Assembly: GCF_002099195.1 (NCBI RefSeq)
Contig: NZ_NBYX01000005.1
Location: 414,732-478,731, forward strand
DNA from: Burkholderia puraquae
GTDB taxonomy: Bacteria > Pseudomonadota > Gammaproteobacteria > Burkholderiales > Burkholderiaceae
Direction: 5' to 3'
DNA length: 64,000 nt
The notes under the pieces are model-generated. The model had not been told where the DNA came from and ran no database searches. It was given only the letters and a program-made list of their open reading frames with translations. Of the stretch, positions 38,273 to 48,785 are shown in pieces (the stretch's first letter is position 1; each line of letters starts with the position of its first letter). The translations under genes and the position numbers were made by a program.

Positions 38273-39418
38273 ATGAATTTGCTGAAACGTTACGCTGTGC
38301 CCGTTGCCTGCGCGGCGGCTGTCCTCGCATTGGCGGCCTGCTCGTCGTCGAAGGACGCGCGCCGCGTGCCGACGCCGCTCACCGAGTTCAAGCCCGTGAT
38401 GGACGTGCAACAGGTCTGGAAGGCGAGCGTCGGCAAGGGCGGGCGCTACCTGTTCTCGCCGGTGGCCGTGGGCGACGCCGTCTATGCGGCGGGTGAAAAC
38501 GGTTCGGTCGAGAAGATCGACGCGAAGACGGGCCAGACGATCTGGCGCGCGAAGGTCGGCTCCGACCTGTCGGCCGGTGTCGGCAGCGACGGCAACCTGA
38601 CCGCGGTCGGTGCGCTGAAGGGCGGCGTGTTCGTGCTGGGCCCGGACGGCAAGCAACTGTGGAAGACCAGCGTGCAGGGCGAGATCTTCTCGCCGCCGCT
38701 CGTCGGCAACGGCCTCGTGGTCGTCCGCACGATCGACGGCCAGGTGATCGCGTTCAACGCGCAGACGGGCGAGCAGAAGTGGAACTACCGCAACCGTGCG
38801 GTGCCGCTGAACCTGCGCGTGTCGGCCGGCATGACGTTCGCGGGTGACGCGGCGGTGCTGGCGGGCTTCCCCGGCGGCGGGCTGGTCGCGATCAACCTGC
38901 AGACGGGCGAGCCGTTCTGGCAGACCCCGGTGTCGTTCCCGAAGGGCGTGACCGAGGTCGAGCGCATCAACGACGTGAGCGGCCCGCCGACGCTCGTGGG
39001 CGCGGAAGCCTGCGCGGTGACGTTCCAGGGCCAGCTGGGCTGCTTCGATGCGAACTCGGGCCGCCCGCTGTGGGAAAAGGCGTTTTCGAGCCGCAGCGGC
39101 CTCGCGCAGGACGATTCGGTGGTCGCCGGCGGCGACGACTGGTCGGTCGTGACCGCGTATGATGCGGCGTCGGGCAACCAGCTCTGGCGCAACGACAAGC
39201 TGAAGAGCCGTGACGTCGGCGTACCGTACCTGCTCGGGCATGCGGTCGTGATGGGCGATTACAAGGGCTTCGTGCACTTCCTGTCGCGGGAAGACGGCAG
39301 CTTCATCGCCCGGATGAAGACCGACGGCAGCGCGATCACGGCGGCGCCGGTCCTTGCGGGCAATACGCTCGTCGTGCAGACGAAGGACGGCGGCCTGTAC
39401 GGGTTCCGTCCGCGCTGA
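38273..39418 (+). CDS. bamB: outer membrane assembly lipoprotein BamB
   Basis: A 381-residue lipoprotein with lipobox LAAC (Cys23) after a short signal, then an eight-bladed beta-propeller with PQQ-type repeats, for example DAKTGQTIWRAKVGSDLSAG, NAQTGEQKWNYR and DANSGRPLWEK. It is part of the BAM complex that inserts outer-membrane beta-barrels. bamD, another BAM lipoprotein, also lies in this window at 58090-58914. bamB-der order is conserved. Confidence 0.96.
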   Translation: MNLLKRYAVPVACAAAVLALAACSSSKDARRVPTPLTEFKPVMDVQQVWKASVGKGGRYLFSPVAVGDAVYAAGENGSVEKIDAKTGQTIWRAKVGSDLSAGVGSDGNLTAVGALKGGVFVLGPDGKQLWKTSVQGEIFSPPLVGNGLVVVRTIDGQVIAFNAQTGEQKWNYRNRAVPLNLRVSAGMTFAGDAAVLAGFPGGGLVAINLQTGEPFWQTPVSFPKGVTEVERINDVSGPPTLVGAEACAVTFQGQLGCFDANSGRPLWEKAFSSRSGLAQDDSVVAGGDDWSVVTAYDAASGNQLWRNDKLKSRDVGVPYLLGHAVVMGDYKGFVHFLSREDGSFIARMKTDGSAITAAPVLAGNTLVVQTKDGGLYGFRPR

Positions 39419-39665
39419 CGCGCGGCAAACAGACGCGGCCGCGGCGCGGCGGGCTTGTCCCGCGCGCCCGGGCCGCGTGACTTGAAGGCGGCCGGTGCTC
39501 CCGGCCGCTCGGTATTTGAAAGGCAGTTCGAGACGAAAGACGACGGCGCGCAACGCGCGCCCGGCGCGCGCATCCGGCGCTGCGCAAATTCGTGATATTT
39601 TCATTCAGCGCAGCCGCCCGCAGCAGCGGGCCTCCCGCTGCTGCGCTTCACCGTAGAAAACACAG

Positions 39666-41003
39666 ATGAAACCGGTCATTGCCCTCGTTGGGCGCCCCAA
39701 TGTGGGGAAATCCACGCTGTTCAACCGGCTCACGCGCTCGCGCGATGCGCTGGTCGCCGACTTGCCGGGCCTGACGCGCGATCGCCATTACGGCGAAGGG
39801 CGCGTCGGCGAGCGGCCGTACCTGGTCGTCGATACGGGCGGCTTCGAGCCCGTCGCGAAGGACGGCATCCTGCACGAGATGGCGCGCCAGACGCGCCAGG
39901 CCGTCGAGGAAGCCGATGTCGTCGTGTTCATCGTCGACGGCCGCAACGGGCTCGCGCCGCAAGACAAGTCGATCGCCGACTACCTGCGCAAGACCGGCCG
40001 GCCGATCTTCCTCGTCGTCAACAAGGCCGAGGGGATGAAGTACACGGCGGTCGCGACGGACTTCTACGAGCTCGGGCTCGGCGATCCGCGCGCGATCTCG
40101 GCCGCGCACGGTGACGGCGTCACCGACATGATCAACGAGGCGCTGGATGTCGCGTATGCGGACCAGCCGGAAGAGGAAGACGACAACGATCCTTCGCGCG
40201 GCATCAAGATCGCGATCGTCGGCCGCCCGAACGTCGGCAAGTCGACGCTCGTCAATGCGCTGATCGGCGAGGACCGCGTGATCGCGTTCGACATGCCGGG
40301 CACGACGCGCGACTCGATCTACGTCGACTTCGAGCGTAACGGCAAGAAATACACGCTGATCGATACGGCCGGCCTGCGGCGCCGAGGCAAGGTGTTCGAG
40401 GCGATCGAGAAGTTCTCGGTCGTGAAGACGCTGCAGTCGATCTCCGACGCGAACGTCGTCATTCTTCTGCTGGATGCGCAGCAGGACATTTCCGACCAGG
40501 ACGCGCACATCGCCGGCTTCGTCGTCGAGCAGGGCCGCGCGCTCGTGATCGGCGTCAACAAGTGGGACGGGCTCGACGAGCATGCGCGCGATCGGGCGAA
40601 AGCGGATTTGACCCGCAAGCTGAAATTCCTCGACTTCGCGAAATCGCACTTCATTTCGGCCACGAAGAAGACGGGTATCGGCACGCTGATGCGCTCGGTC
40701 GACGACGCGTACGCGGCGGCGATGGCGAAGCTGCCGACGCCGAAGCTCACGCGCGCGCTGATCGAGGCGGTCGAGTTCCAGCAGCCGCGCCGTCGCGGCC
40801 CGGTGCGTCCGAAGCTGCGCTACGCGCACCAGGGCGGCCAGAATCCGCCGATCATCGTCATCCACGGCAACGCGCTCGACGCCGTGACGGAAACGTACAA
40901 GCGTTACCTGGAAAACCGGTTCCGCGAAACTTTCTCGCTGACAGGGACTCCATTGCGCATAGAGTTCCGTTCGTCGAACAATCCGTACGCGGACAAGAGC
41001 TGA
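39666..41003 (+). CDS. der: ribosome-associated GTPase Der (EngA)
   Basis: A 445-residue protein with two tandem G domains: first [14 protein letters not shown] near residue 8, second [14 protein letters not shown] near residue 188, each with DxxG (DTGG; DTAG) and NKxD-type motifs, and a C-terminal KH-like domain. It is essential for 50S subunit maturation. It is separated from bamB by 247 bases in which no gene is seen. Confidence 0.98.
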   Translation: MKPVIALVGRPNVGKSTLFNRLTRSRDALVADLPGLTRDRHYGEGRVGERPYLVVDTGGFEPVAKDGILHEMARQTRQAVEEADVVVFIVDGRNGLAPQDKSIADYLRKTGRPIFLVVNKAEGMKYTAVATDFYELGLGDPRAISAAHGDGVTDMINEALDVAYADQPEEEDDNDPSRGIKIAIVGRPNVGKSTLVNALIGEDRVIAFDMPGTTRDSIYVDFERNGKKYTLIDTAGLRRRGKVFEAIEKFSVVKTLQSISDANVVILLLDAQQDISDQDAHIAGFVVEQGRALVIGVNKWDGLDEHARDRAKADLTRKLKFLDFAKSHFISATKKTGIGTLMRSVDDAYAAAMAKLPTPKLTRALIEAVEFQQPRRRGPVRPKLRYAHQGGQNPPIIVIHGNALDAVTETYKRYLENRFRETFSLTGTPLRIEFRSSNNPYADKS

Positions 41004-41158
41004 AGCACGCCTGTTACACCCGTCACGCAAGGGGTTGGCCGCAAGGCCTATGCCCCGGGCGGGCCAGGCAAAATCGGCTATAGTGTAGCGATTGGCGCCG
41101 GATCTCTTTTTCTTCGCCGCCAATCCAGATCAACCTGCAAAAAAAGATGGAGTACGCC

Positions 41159-41398
41159 ATGAGCAACAAAGGGCAATTGTTACAAGACCCGTTTTTGAAC
41201 GCACTGCGCAAAGAGCACGTTCCCGTTTCGATCTACCTCGTCAATGGCATCAAGCTTCAAGGGAACATTGAATCGTTCGACCAGTACGTCGTGTTGCTCC
41301 GTAATACGGTGACCCAGATGGTGTACAAGCACGCCATCTCGACGGTCGTGCCGGCGCGCCCGGTGAATTTCCACCCGGACGCGGAAGCCTCGTCCTAA
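41159..41398 (+). CDS. hfq: RNA chaperone Hfq
   Basis: A 79-residue Sm-like protein: [20 protein letters not shown], the Sm1 motif [20 protein letters not shown] and the Sm2 motif with [14 protein letters not shown], then a short acidic tail. It forms a hexamer that pairs small RNAs with mRNAs. The frame starts earlier at 41147 but the family's N-terminus fixes the start at 41159. Burkholderia often has a second, longer Hfq elsewhere. A TATAGT -10-like box lies at 41079. Confidence 0.98.
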
Positions 41399-41455
41399 CC
41401 TATCGCAGCGGCCGGCATCCGGTCGCCGCGAGCGACCGATGCCAGCCGCCTTATC

Positions 41456-42646
41456 TTGACACCCGATAATTTGATCAACGCAGCGCTCGTCGGCATCGAT
41501 TTCGGCAAGACCGATTTCGAAGCCAGTCTCGAAGAACTCAGTCTTCTCGCCTCCAGTGCGGGGGCCCGTCCTGCAGTCACCCTCACGGGTCGTCGCTCCA
41601 GTCCCGATGCCAAGATGTTCATCGGCAGCGGCAAAGCCGAAGAACTGCGGCTTGCCTGCGACGCGCACAACGTCGAAATCGTCATCTTCAACCACGCACT
41701 GGCGCCAGCCCAGCAACGTAATCTGGAGCAGGCACTTAACAGGCGTGTGGTCGATCGCACGAGCCTCATCCTCGACATCTTCGCGCAACGCGCCCGCAGC
41801 CACGAAGGCAAGCTGCAGGTCGAACTCGCGCAGCTGCAATACCTGTCGACGCGGCTCATTCGTGCGTGGACCCACCTTGAACGGCAGAAGGGCGGTATCG
41901 GCTTGCGCGGCCCCGGCGAAACGCAGCTCGAAACCGACCGCCGGCTGATCGGTGAACGCATCAAGATGCTGAAGTCGCGGCTCGACCGGTTGCGCCGGCA
42001 GCACAGCACGCAGCGTCGGCAGCGCGCGCGCAGCGGCACGATGTCGGTGTCGCTCGTCGGCTATACGAACGCGGGCAAGTCGACGCTGTTCAATGCGCTG
42101 ACGAAAGCGCAGGCCTATGCGGCCGACCAGCTGTTCGCCACGCTCGATACGACGTCGCGGCGCGTGTACCTCGGCGACGAGGTCGGCCAGATCGTCGTGT
42201 CGGATACGGTCGGATTCATCCGCGAGCTGCCTCACCAGCTCGTGGCGGCATTCCGCGCGACCCTCGAGGAAACGATCCACGCGGATCTGCTGCTGCACGT
42301 GGTCGATGCGTCGAGCGCGGTCAGGCTCGAACAGATCGAGCAGGTCAACGGCGTGCTGCACGAGATCGGCGCGGACACGATCCGTCAGGTGCTGGTGTTC
42401 AACAAGATCGACGCCGTGCCCGAGCTGGCGGCCCGCGGCGACGCGGTCGAGCGGGACGAATATGGTAATATTTCGCGCGTCTTTTTGAGCGCGCGCACCG
42501 GTCAGGGTCTTGATACGTTGCGTGCCGCCATCGCCGAAATCGCCTCCGCGGAACACCTCTCCAGCGCGACGTTACCCAGCGGCGCGCTCGACGGCGCACC
42601 CGCTGAACCACACGAAGACCACACGATTTCCGAACACGGGCGCTAA
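41456..42646 (+). CDS. hflX: ribosome-splitting GTPase HflX
   Basis: A 396-residue protein with an N-terminal HflX domain (LEELSLLASSAGARPAVTLT), the glycine-rich linker KGGIGLRGPGETQLETDRRL, a coiled coil and a G domain with GYTNAGKSTLFNAL (G1), DTVGF (G3) and NKID (G4). It splits stalled or heat-damaged ribosomes. No ATG is available near the start; TTG 41456 or TTG 41471 must be used. It follows hfq, as in E. coli. Confidence 0.95.
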   Translation: MTPDNLINAALVGIDFGKTDFEASLEELSLLASSAGARPAVTLTGRRSSPDAKMFIGSGKAEELRLACDAHNVEIVIFNHALAPAQQRNLEQALNRRVVDRTSLILDIFAQRARSHEGKLQVELAQLQYLSTRLIRAWTHLERQKGGIGLRGPGETQLETDRRLIGERIKMLKSRLDRLRRQHSTQRRQRARSGTMSVSLVGYTNAGKSTLFNALTKAQAYAADQLFATLDTTSRRVYLGDEVGQIVVSDTVGFIRELPHQLVAAFRATLEETIHADLLLHVVDASSAVRLEQIEQVNGVLHEIGADTIRQVLVFNKIDAVPELAARGDAVERDEYGNISRVFLSARTGQGLDTLRAAIAEIASAEHLSSATLPSGALDGAPAEPHEDHTISEHGR

Positions 42647-42693
42647 CCGGTCCCGGCCGGTTCGCCGGCGTCTTATCTGGTGAACAAACTCTG

Positions 42694-44040
42694 GTGAACG
42701 AATACAACGAGCGGAGTACCTGGCGGCGGATGCGCGCCTTGCTGTCGATCAACGATCCCCGCTGGGGACGCGGCGAAGGCAATGGCAAAGACGGATCCCG
42801 CCCCCGTGCGAACGAATCGAAGCGTCCGCAAGGCGGCGACGGCGATGGTCCGCCCGATCTCGACGAGATGTGGCGCAACTTCAACCGGCGCCTGAATGGC
42901 CTTTTCGGCGGCAAGGGCGGCAACGGTTTCCGTCCTGACAACGGGCGAGCCGCGCGAGTCGGCGTCGGCATCGTGATCGGCGTGCTGGTCGCGGTCTACG
43001 CGGGCAGCGGGCTGTTCGTCGTGCAGGAAGGGCAGACGGGTGTCGTGCTGCAGCTCGGCAAGCTGTCTGGCACGGTCGGCCAGGGCGTGCACTGGCGCGC
43101 GCCGTATCCGTTCGCGTCGCACGAGATCGTCGATACGTCGCAGGTCCGCTCGATCGAGATCGGCCGCAACAACGTCGTGCGTCTCGCGAACGTGAAGGAA
43201 GCGGCGATGCTGACGCGCGATGCCGACATCGTCGACGTGCGTTTCATCGTCCAGTACCGGATCCGTTCCGCCACCGATTACCTGTTCCGCAGCGTCGATC
43301 CCGAGCGCAGCGTCTCGCAAGCCGCGCAGGCCGCGGTGCGCGCGATCGTCGGCACGCGCAGCGCGGCCGACATGCTGAACCAGGACCGCGACGCGCTGCG
43401 CGAGCAGCTGTCCGCCGCGATCCAGCGCGATCTCGACCGTTATCAGTCGGGGCTCGAGGTGACGGCCGTCACGATGCAGAACGTCGCAGCGCCCGAGCAG
43501 ACGCAGGCCGCGTACGCCGAAGTCGCGAAGGCGCGCGATGAGCGCGAGGCCGCGAAGCGCGCCGCGCAGGCGTATGCAAGCGACCTGCTGCCGAAGGCGC
43601 AGGGCGATGCCGCGAAGCTCGTCGACGAAGCGAAGGCGTATGCCGATCGCGTAGTCACGCAAGCCGAGGGCGATGCCGACCGCTTCAAGCAGGTCTACGC
43701 GCAGTACTCGAAGGCGCCCGCGGTGATCCGCGAGCGGATGTACCTCGAGACGATGCAGGAAATCTATTCGAACGCGACGAAGGTATTCGTCGGCAACAAG
43801 GGCGGCAACAGCGTCGTGTATCTGCCGCTCGACAAGCTCGTCGAGCAGGGGCGGCAAAACGCCGCGGCGTCCACCGGCGCATCCGCGCCCGATGCGGCGT
43901 CGGCACCGGCAGCCGTCGCACCGGCCGCAGCTGCAGTCGTGCCCGCAAGCGCTGCACCTGCCGCCGCGGCGTCGGGCGTTGACGTGCTGCGATCGCGCGA
44001 AGTGTTTCGCAGCCGGTCGCGTGAAGACGATACGAAGTAA
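42694..44040 (+). CDS. hflK: FtsH protease modulator HflK
   Basis: A 448-residue inner-membrane SPFH protein from GTG 42694. A Gly-rich cytoplasmic N-terminus (RWGRGEGNGKDGSRPR) leads to one transmembrane helix (about 90-110), the SPFH/band 7 domain (EGQTGVVLQLGKLSGTVGQG onward), a long coiled coil and an Ala/Pro-rich periplasmic tail. With HflC it forms a large cage around FtsH and modulates its activity. Confidence 0.96.
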   Translation: MNEYNERSTWRRMRALLSINDPRWGRGEGNGKDGSRPRANESKRPQGGDGDGPPDLDEMWRNFNRRLNGLFGGKGGNGFRPDNGRAARVGVGIVIGVLVAVYAGSGLFVVQEGQTGVVLQLGKLSGTVGQGVHWRAPYPFASHEIVDTSQVRSIEIGRNNVVRLANVKEAAMLTRDADIVDVRFIVQYRIRSATDYLFRSVDPERSVSQAAQAAVRAIVGTRSAADMLNQDRDALREQLSAAIQRDLDRYQSGLEVTAVTMQNVAAPEQTQAAYAEVAKARDEREAAKRAAQAYASDLLPKAQGDAAKLVDEAKAYADRVVTQAEGDADRFKQVYAQYSKAPAVIRERMYLETMQEIYSNATKVFVGNKGGNSVVYLPLDKLVEQGRQNAAASTGASAPDAASAPAAVAPAAAAVVPASAAPAAAASGVDVLRSREVFRSRSREDDTK

Positions 44041-44055
44041 CGGGGAGCGCAGAAC

Positions 44056-44955
44056 ATGAACCGAATCATTGCGCTCGTCGTCGCAATCGTGATCGTTGCC
44101 TTCGCGGCGTCCTCGACGGTCCTGACCGTCGATCCGCGCCATGCAGCCGTGCTGTCGGGCCGCGACGGCACGCAGCCCGAACTCGCGGGCCCGGGCATTC
44201 ACTTCAAGCTGCCGCCGCCGCTGCAGACGGCCACGCTGATCGACACGCGCCTGCAATCGCTCGAGTCGTCCGATCCGCTGCAGCTCGCGACCGAAGATAA
44301 GCACGACCTGCTCGTCGCCTACGCGGTGAAGTACCGGATCAGCGATCCGATGAAGTATTTCACGGCAACGGGCGGCGACCCGGCGGCGGCCACCGAGCGC
44401 CTGGGCGGCGTGCTGAAGAGTGCGCTCGGCGATGCGTTCGGCCAGCGCGCGCTTGACGACGCCCTTGGCGGCCAGCGTGCGATCGCCGATGCGGCCCGCG
44501 ATGCGGCCAAGGCGAAGGCGTCCGGTTTCGGCGTCGACGTGGTCGACGTCCAGCTGACGCGCGTCGACTTGCCGGCCGCGCAGACCGATGCCGTGTATCA
44601 GCGAATGATCGGCGCGCTGCGCGATCAGGCGGCGCAGGTGCGTGCGCAAGGCGCGGCGGACGTCGAGCAGATCAAGGCCGACGCCGAACGCGAACAGCAG
44701 GCTGTGCTCGCGAACGCGTACAAGTCCGCGCAGACGATCAAGGGCGAGGGCGACGCGAAGGCCGCGACGATTGCCGCCGATGCGTTCGGCCGCGATCCGC
44801 AGTTTTATCAGTTCTACGCGAGCCTGCAGGCGTACCGGAATACGTTCAAGCGCAACGACATCATCGTCGTCGATCCAGACAGCGAGTTCTTCCGCTTCAT
44901 GCGCAGCCCGACGGGCGGTGCCGCACCGGCGGCACCTGCTCCCCGCAAACACTGA
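44056..44955 (+). CDS. hflC: FtsH protease modulator HflC
   Basis: A 299-residue SPFH protein with an N-terminal membrane helix (MNRIIALVVAIVIVAFAASS), the band 7 domain (GPGIHFKLPPPLQTATLIDT) and a coiled-coil region rich in Ala and Gln. The segment DVVDVQLTRVDLP is typical. It assembles alternately with HflK. It lies 15 bases after hflK with a GGGGAG ribosome site. Confidence 0.96.
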   Translation: MNRIIALVVAIVIVAFAASSTVLTVDPRHAAVLSGRDGTQPELAGPGIHFKLPPPLQTATLIDTRLQSLESSDPLQLATEDKHDLLVAYAVKYRISDPMKYFTATGGDPAAATERLGGVLKSALGDAFGQRALDDALGGQRAIADAARDAAKAKASGFGVDVVDVQLTRVDLPAAQTDAVYQRMIGALRDQAAQVRAQGAADVEQIKADAEREQQAVLANAYKSAQTIKGEGDAKAATIAADAFGRDPQFYQFYASLQAYRNTFKRNDIIVVDPDSEFFRFMRSPTGGAAPAAPAPRKH

Positions 44956-44991
44956 CCTTGGGGTGCCGCGTCGAGCGGCGCCGTCGCTCGC

Positions 44992-45183
44992 ATGGACCTG
45001 GCTGGCTCGTTGTTGCTCGCAGTAGCGCTGATGCTGATCATCGAGGGGGCATTCCCCTTCGTGTTTCCCGTCGCCTGGCGCGACACGTTTCGTAGAATAG
45101 CTGAGCGGCCGCCGCATCATATCCGGATCGGCGGGCTGATCGTGATGGTGCTCGGGCTCATACTGCTGCTGCTCGCCACCTGA
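44992..45183 (+). CDS. DUF2065 family small membrane protein
   Basis: A 63-residue protein with two hydrophobic helices (about 6-25 and 45-62) and the family motif EGAFPFVFPVAWRDTFRRIA between them, as in YjeT (DUF2065). Function unknown. It sits between hflC and hisZ, a position it shares with yjeT in E. coli (hflKC-yjeT-purA), so it is likely to be a true gene in the hfl operon. Confidence 0.88.
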   Translation: MDLAGSLLLAVALMLIIEGAFPFVFPVAWRDTFRRIAERPPHHIRIGGLIVMVLGLILLLLAT

Positions 45184-45297
45184 CTGGAAACCCGATCCAG
45201 ACGGCGCACCCGCCGTTGGTCCCGCCCGAATTCAGAATTTCCGATTCACATCGCGGCGCGCGTGTCGCGCGCTGTTTCCCGTCGTAGGACCGTACCG

Positions 45298-46446
45298 ATG
45301 TCGACCTGGTTACTTCCCGAGAATATCGCCGACGTACTGCCGTCGGAAGCGCGCAAGATCGAGGAGCTGCGCCGTAGGCTGCTCGACCGTTTCCGTTCGT
45401 ATGGCTACGAAATGGTGATGCCGCCGCTGCTCGAGTATCTCGAGTCGCTGCTGACGAGCGGCGGCGCCGACCTGCGCCTGCGTACCTTCAAGCTGGTCGA
45501 CCAGCTGTCGGGCCGTACCCTCGGTCTGCGCGCGGACATCACGCCGCAGGTTGCGCGGATCGACGCGCACCTGTTGAACCGCCAGGGCGTGACGCGCCTC
45601 TGCTATGCGGGCCACGTGATGCATACGCGCCCGCGCGGCCTGCACGCGACGCGCGAGCAGATCCAGATCGGCGCCGAAATCTACGGGCATGCCGGGCTGG
45701 AAGCTGACCTCGAGATCCAGCAACTGATGCTCGACGCGCTGCATCTCGCGGGCCTGTCGCGTATCCGTCTCGACCTTGGCCACGCGGGCGTGCTCGCGGC
45801 GCTGCTGGCGCGCGACGCGCAGGCGGCCGAGCGCGGCGAGTCGCTGTACGACGCGCTGTCGGGCAAGGACGTGCCGCTGCTGAACGAACTCACCGACGAT
45901 CTCGGCGCCGATACGCGCGCCGCGCTGCGCGTGCTGCCGCACCTCTATGGCGATGCGAGCGTGCTCGCCGAGGCACGGGCGCGGTTGCCGGTGCTGCCCG
46001 AAATCACGCGGGCGCTCGACGATCTGGCACAGCTCGCGGCGCAGGCGAAGGGTGTCGAGGTGGCGATCGATCTTGGCGACCTGCGCGGCTATGCGTATCA
46101 CAGCGGCGCGATGTTCAGCGCGTACATCGACGGTGTGCCGAACGCGATCGCGCGCGGCGGCCGCTACGACCACGTCGGCCAGGCATATGGCCGCGCCCGT
46201 CCGGCCACGGGCTTCTCGCTCGACCTGCGCGAGCTCGCGCGGATTTCGCCGGTCGAGGCGCGCGGCACCGCGATTCTCGCGCCGTGGGCGCAGGACGACG
46301 CGCTGAGCGCGGCCGTCGCGGCGCTGCGCGATGCGGGTGAAGTCGTGATCCAGGCGCTGCCGGGCCACGATCATGTGCTCGACGAATTCGCCTGCGATCG
46401 TTCGCTCGTCGAGCACAACGGTGCATGGGTGGTCGAACCCCGATAA
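45298..46446 (+). CDS. hisZ: ATP phosphoribosyltransferase regulatory subunit HisZ
   Basis: A 382-residue HisRS paralog. It shows class II synthetase-like motifs ([35 protein letters not shown]) but lacks the tRNA-binding C-terminal domain. HisZ joins short-form HisG to make an active, histidine-regulated first enzyme of histidine synthesis. The start at 45298 matches the family; an upstream frame is basic and unrelated. hisZ-purA order is conserved in beta-proteobacteria. Confidence 0.95.
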   Translation: MSTWLLPENIADVLPSEARKIEELRRRLLDRFRSYGYEMVMPPLLEYLESLLTSGGADLRLRTFKLVDQLSGRTLGLRADITPQVARIDAHLLNRQGVTRLCYAGHVMHTRPRGLHATREQIQIGAEIYGHAGLEADLEIQQLMLDALHLAGLSRIRLDLGHAGVLAALLARDAQAAERGESLYDALSGKDVPLLNELTDDLGADTRAALRVLPHLYGDASVLAEARARLPVLPEITRALDDLAQLAAQAKGVEVAIDLGDLRGYAYHSGAMFSAYIDGVPNAIARGGRYDHVGQAYGRARPATGFSLDLRELARISPVEARGTAILAPWAQDDALSAAVAALRDAGEVVIQALPGHDHVLDEFACDRSLVEHNGAWVVEPR

Positions 46447-46502
46447 ACAGGCGTTCGCGGGACCTGCTTCGGCGTGCATATCGTTGAAGCGAAACGGAAA
46501 AA

Positions 46503-46532
46503 TTCGGAATCGCCCGCGAACATAGGTAGAAT
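46503..46532 (+). promoter_or_regulatory. possible purA promoter
   Basis: TTCGGA at 46503-46508 and TAGAAT at 46527-46532 are 18 bases apart, and the -10 box ends 27 bases before the purA ATG. The -35 match is partial. Confidence 0.35.
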
Positions 46533-46550
46533 ACGTTTTTAACCAGCTAA

Positions 46551-47906
<1,356 letters not shown>

Positions 47907-47914
47907 TTTTCAGC

Positions 47915-48511
47915 ATGACGCAGCAAATCACGATGACGGCGGCAGACTTGATGACCGATCCGCGCAACGACGACAAGAACCTGTGGGTAGGCTGGGACGA
48001 ATACCATCGTCTGATCGAGCTGCTCGCGCTCCAGGTGCATGAATCGGGCTGGAAGTTCGACCAGATCCTGTGCCTCGCGCGCGGCGGCCTGCGCGTCGGC
48101 GATCAACTGTCGCGCATCTACGACGTGCCGCTCGCGATTCTCGCGACGAGTTCGTACCGCGAAGCGGCCGGCACCGAGCAGGGCGATCTCGACATTGCGC
48201 AGTACATCACGATGACGCGCGGCAACCTCGCGGGCAACGTGCTGCTGGTCGACGATCTCGTCGATTCGGGCGTCACGCTCGCGCGCGTGCAGGAGCATCT
48301 GAAGGAGCGCTATCCGTCGGTGACGGCCGTGCGTTCGGCCGTGCTCTGGTACAAGGGGTGCTCGAAGGTCAAGCCCGACTATCACACGCAGTTTCTGCCG
48401 ACGAATCCGTGGATTCATCAGCCGTTCGAGGAGTGGGACACGGTTCGCCCGCACAACCTCGAGGCGTGGATCAAGCGCGGTCGCGCCCAGCGCGGCGGTT
48501 CGGGCGCATAA
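47915..48511 (+). CDS. purine-type phosphoribosyltransferase
   Basis: A 198-residue type I PRTase. The PRPP motif is VLLVDDLVDSGVTLARVQEH, and ILCLARGGLRVGDQLSRIYD forms the pyrophosphate loop. Sequence features resemble XGPRT/hypoxanthine PRTases of the Xpt/Gpt-like family. It starts nine bases after purA, so purine salvage and adenylate synthesis appear co-expressed. The exact base is not certain (hypoxanthine, xanthine or guanine). A strong terminator follows. Confidence 0.85.
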   Translation: MTQQITMTAADLMTDPRNDDKNLWVGWDEYHRLIELLALQVHESGWKFDQILCLARGGLRVGDQLSRIYDVPLAILATSSYREAAGTEQGDLDIAQYITMTRGNLAGNVLLVDDLVDSGVTLARVQEHLKERYPSVTAVRSAVLWYKGCSKVKPDYHTQFLPTNPWIHQPFEEWDTVRPHNLEAWIKRGRAQRGGSGA

Positions 48512-48540
48512 GCGGCCGGCCAATCGAAGGAAAGCCTTGT

Positions 48541-48566
48541 ACGGCGCCGCTTGCGGCGCCGTTTTT
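48541..48566 (+). terminator. terminator after the purA-phosphoribosyltransferase unit
   Basis: ACGGCGCCG-CTTG-CGGCGCCGT followed by TTTT. It ends the long plus-strand gene run that starts at ndk. Confidence 0.87.
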
Positions 48567-48736
48567 CATTGGGGCGCCATGCCGGCGGGCGCGGCGATCG
48601 GGCGTTCGCGGTAGGCAGACGGCGCGGCCCCGGCTATGATGGCAGCCCTGCCACAGCTTGCGCGGGATTGCATGCGCGGCGTGGATCACGTGGTTTCAGG
48701 GCAACACGGCAGGGCGGAGTTTCAGGGGGGCGCGAG

Positions 48737-48742
48737 TAGAAT
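48737..48742 (+). promoter_or_regulatory. possible kup -10 box
   Basis: TAGAAT in GAGTAGAATAGCGC, 43 bases before the kup start. No clear -35 box. The 270-base gap between the terminator and kup holds no other feature I can support. Confidence 0.35.
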
Positions 48743-48785
48743 AGCGCTCGTTTTGTCCGAACCGGACCCGATTATTACGCTTCAT

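Noticed and set aside
42673..45120. 815-codon frame antisense to hflK and hflC
   Set aside because: No motif, Arg/Asp/His-rich, explained by codon bias of the genuine hfl genes.
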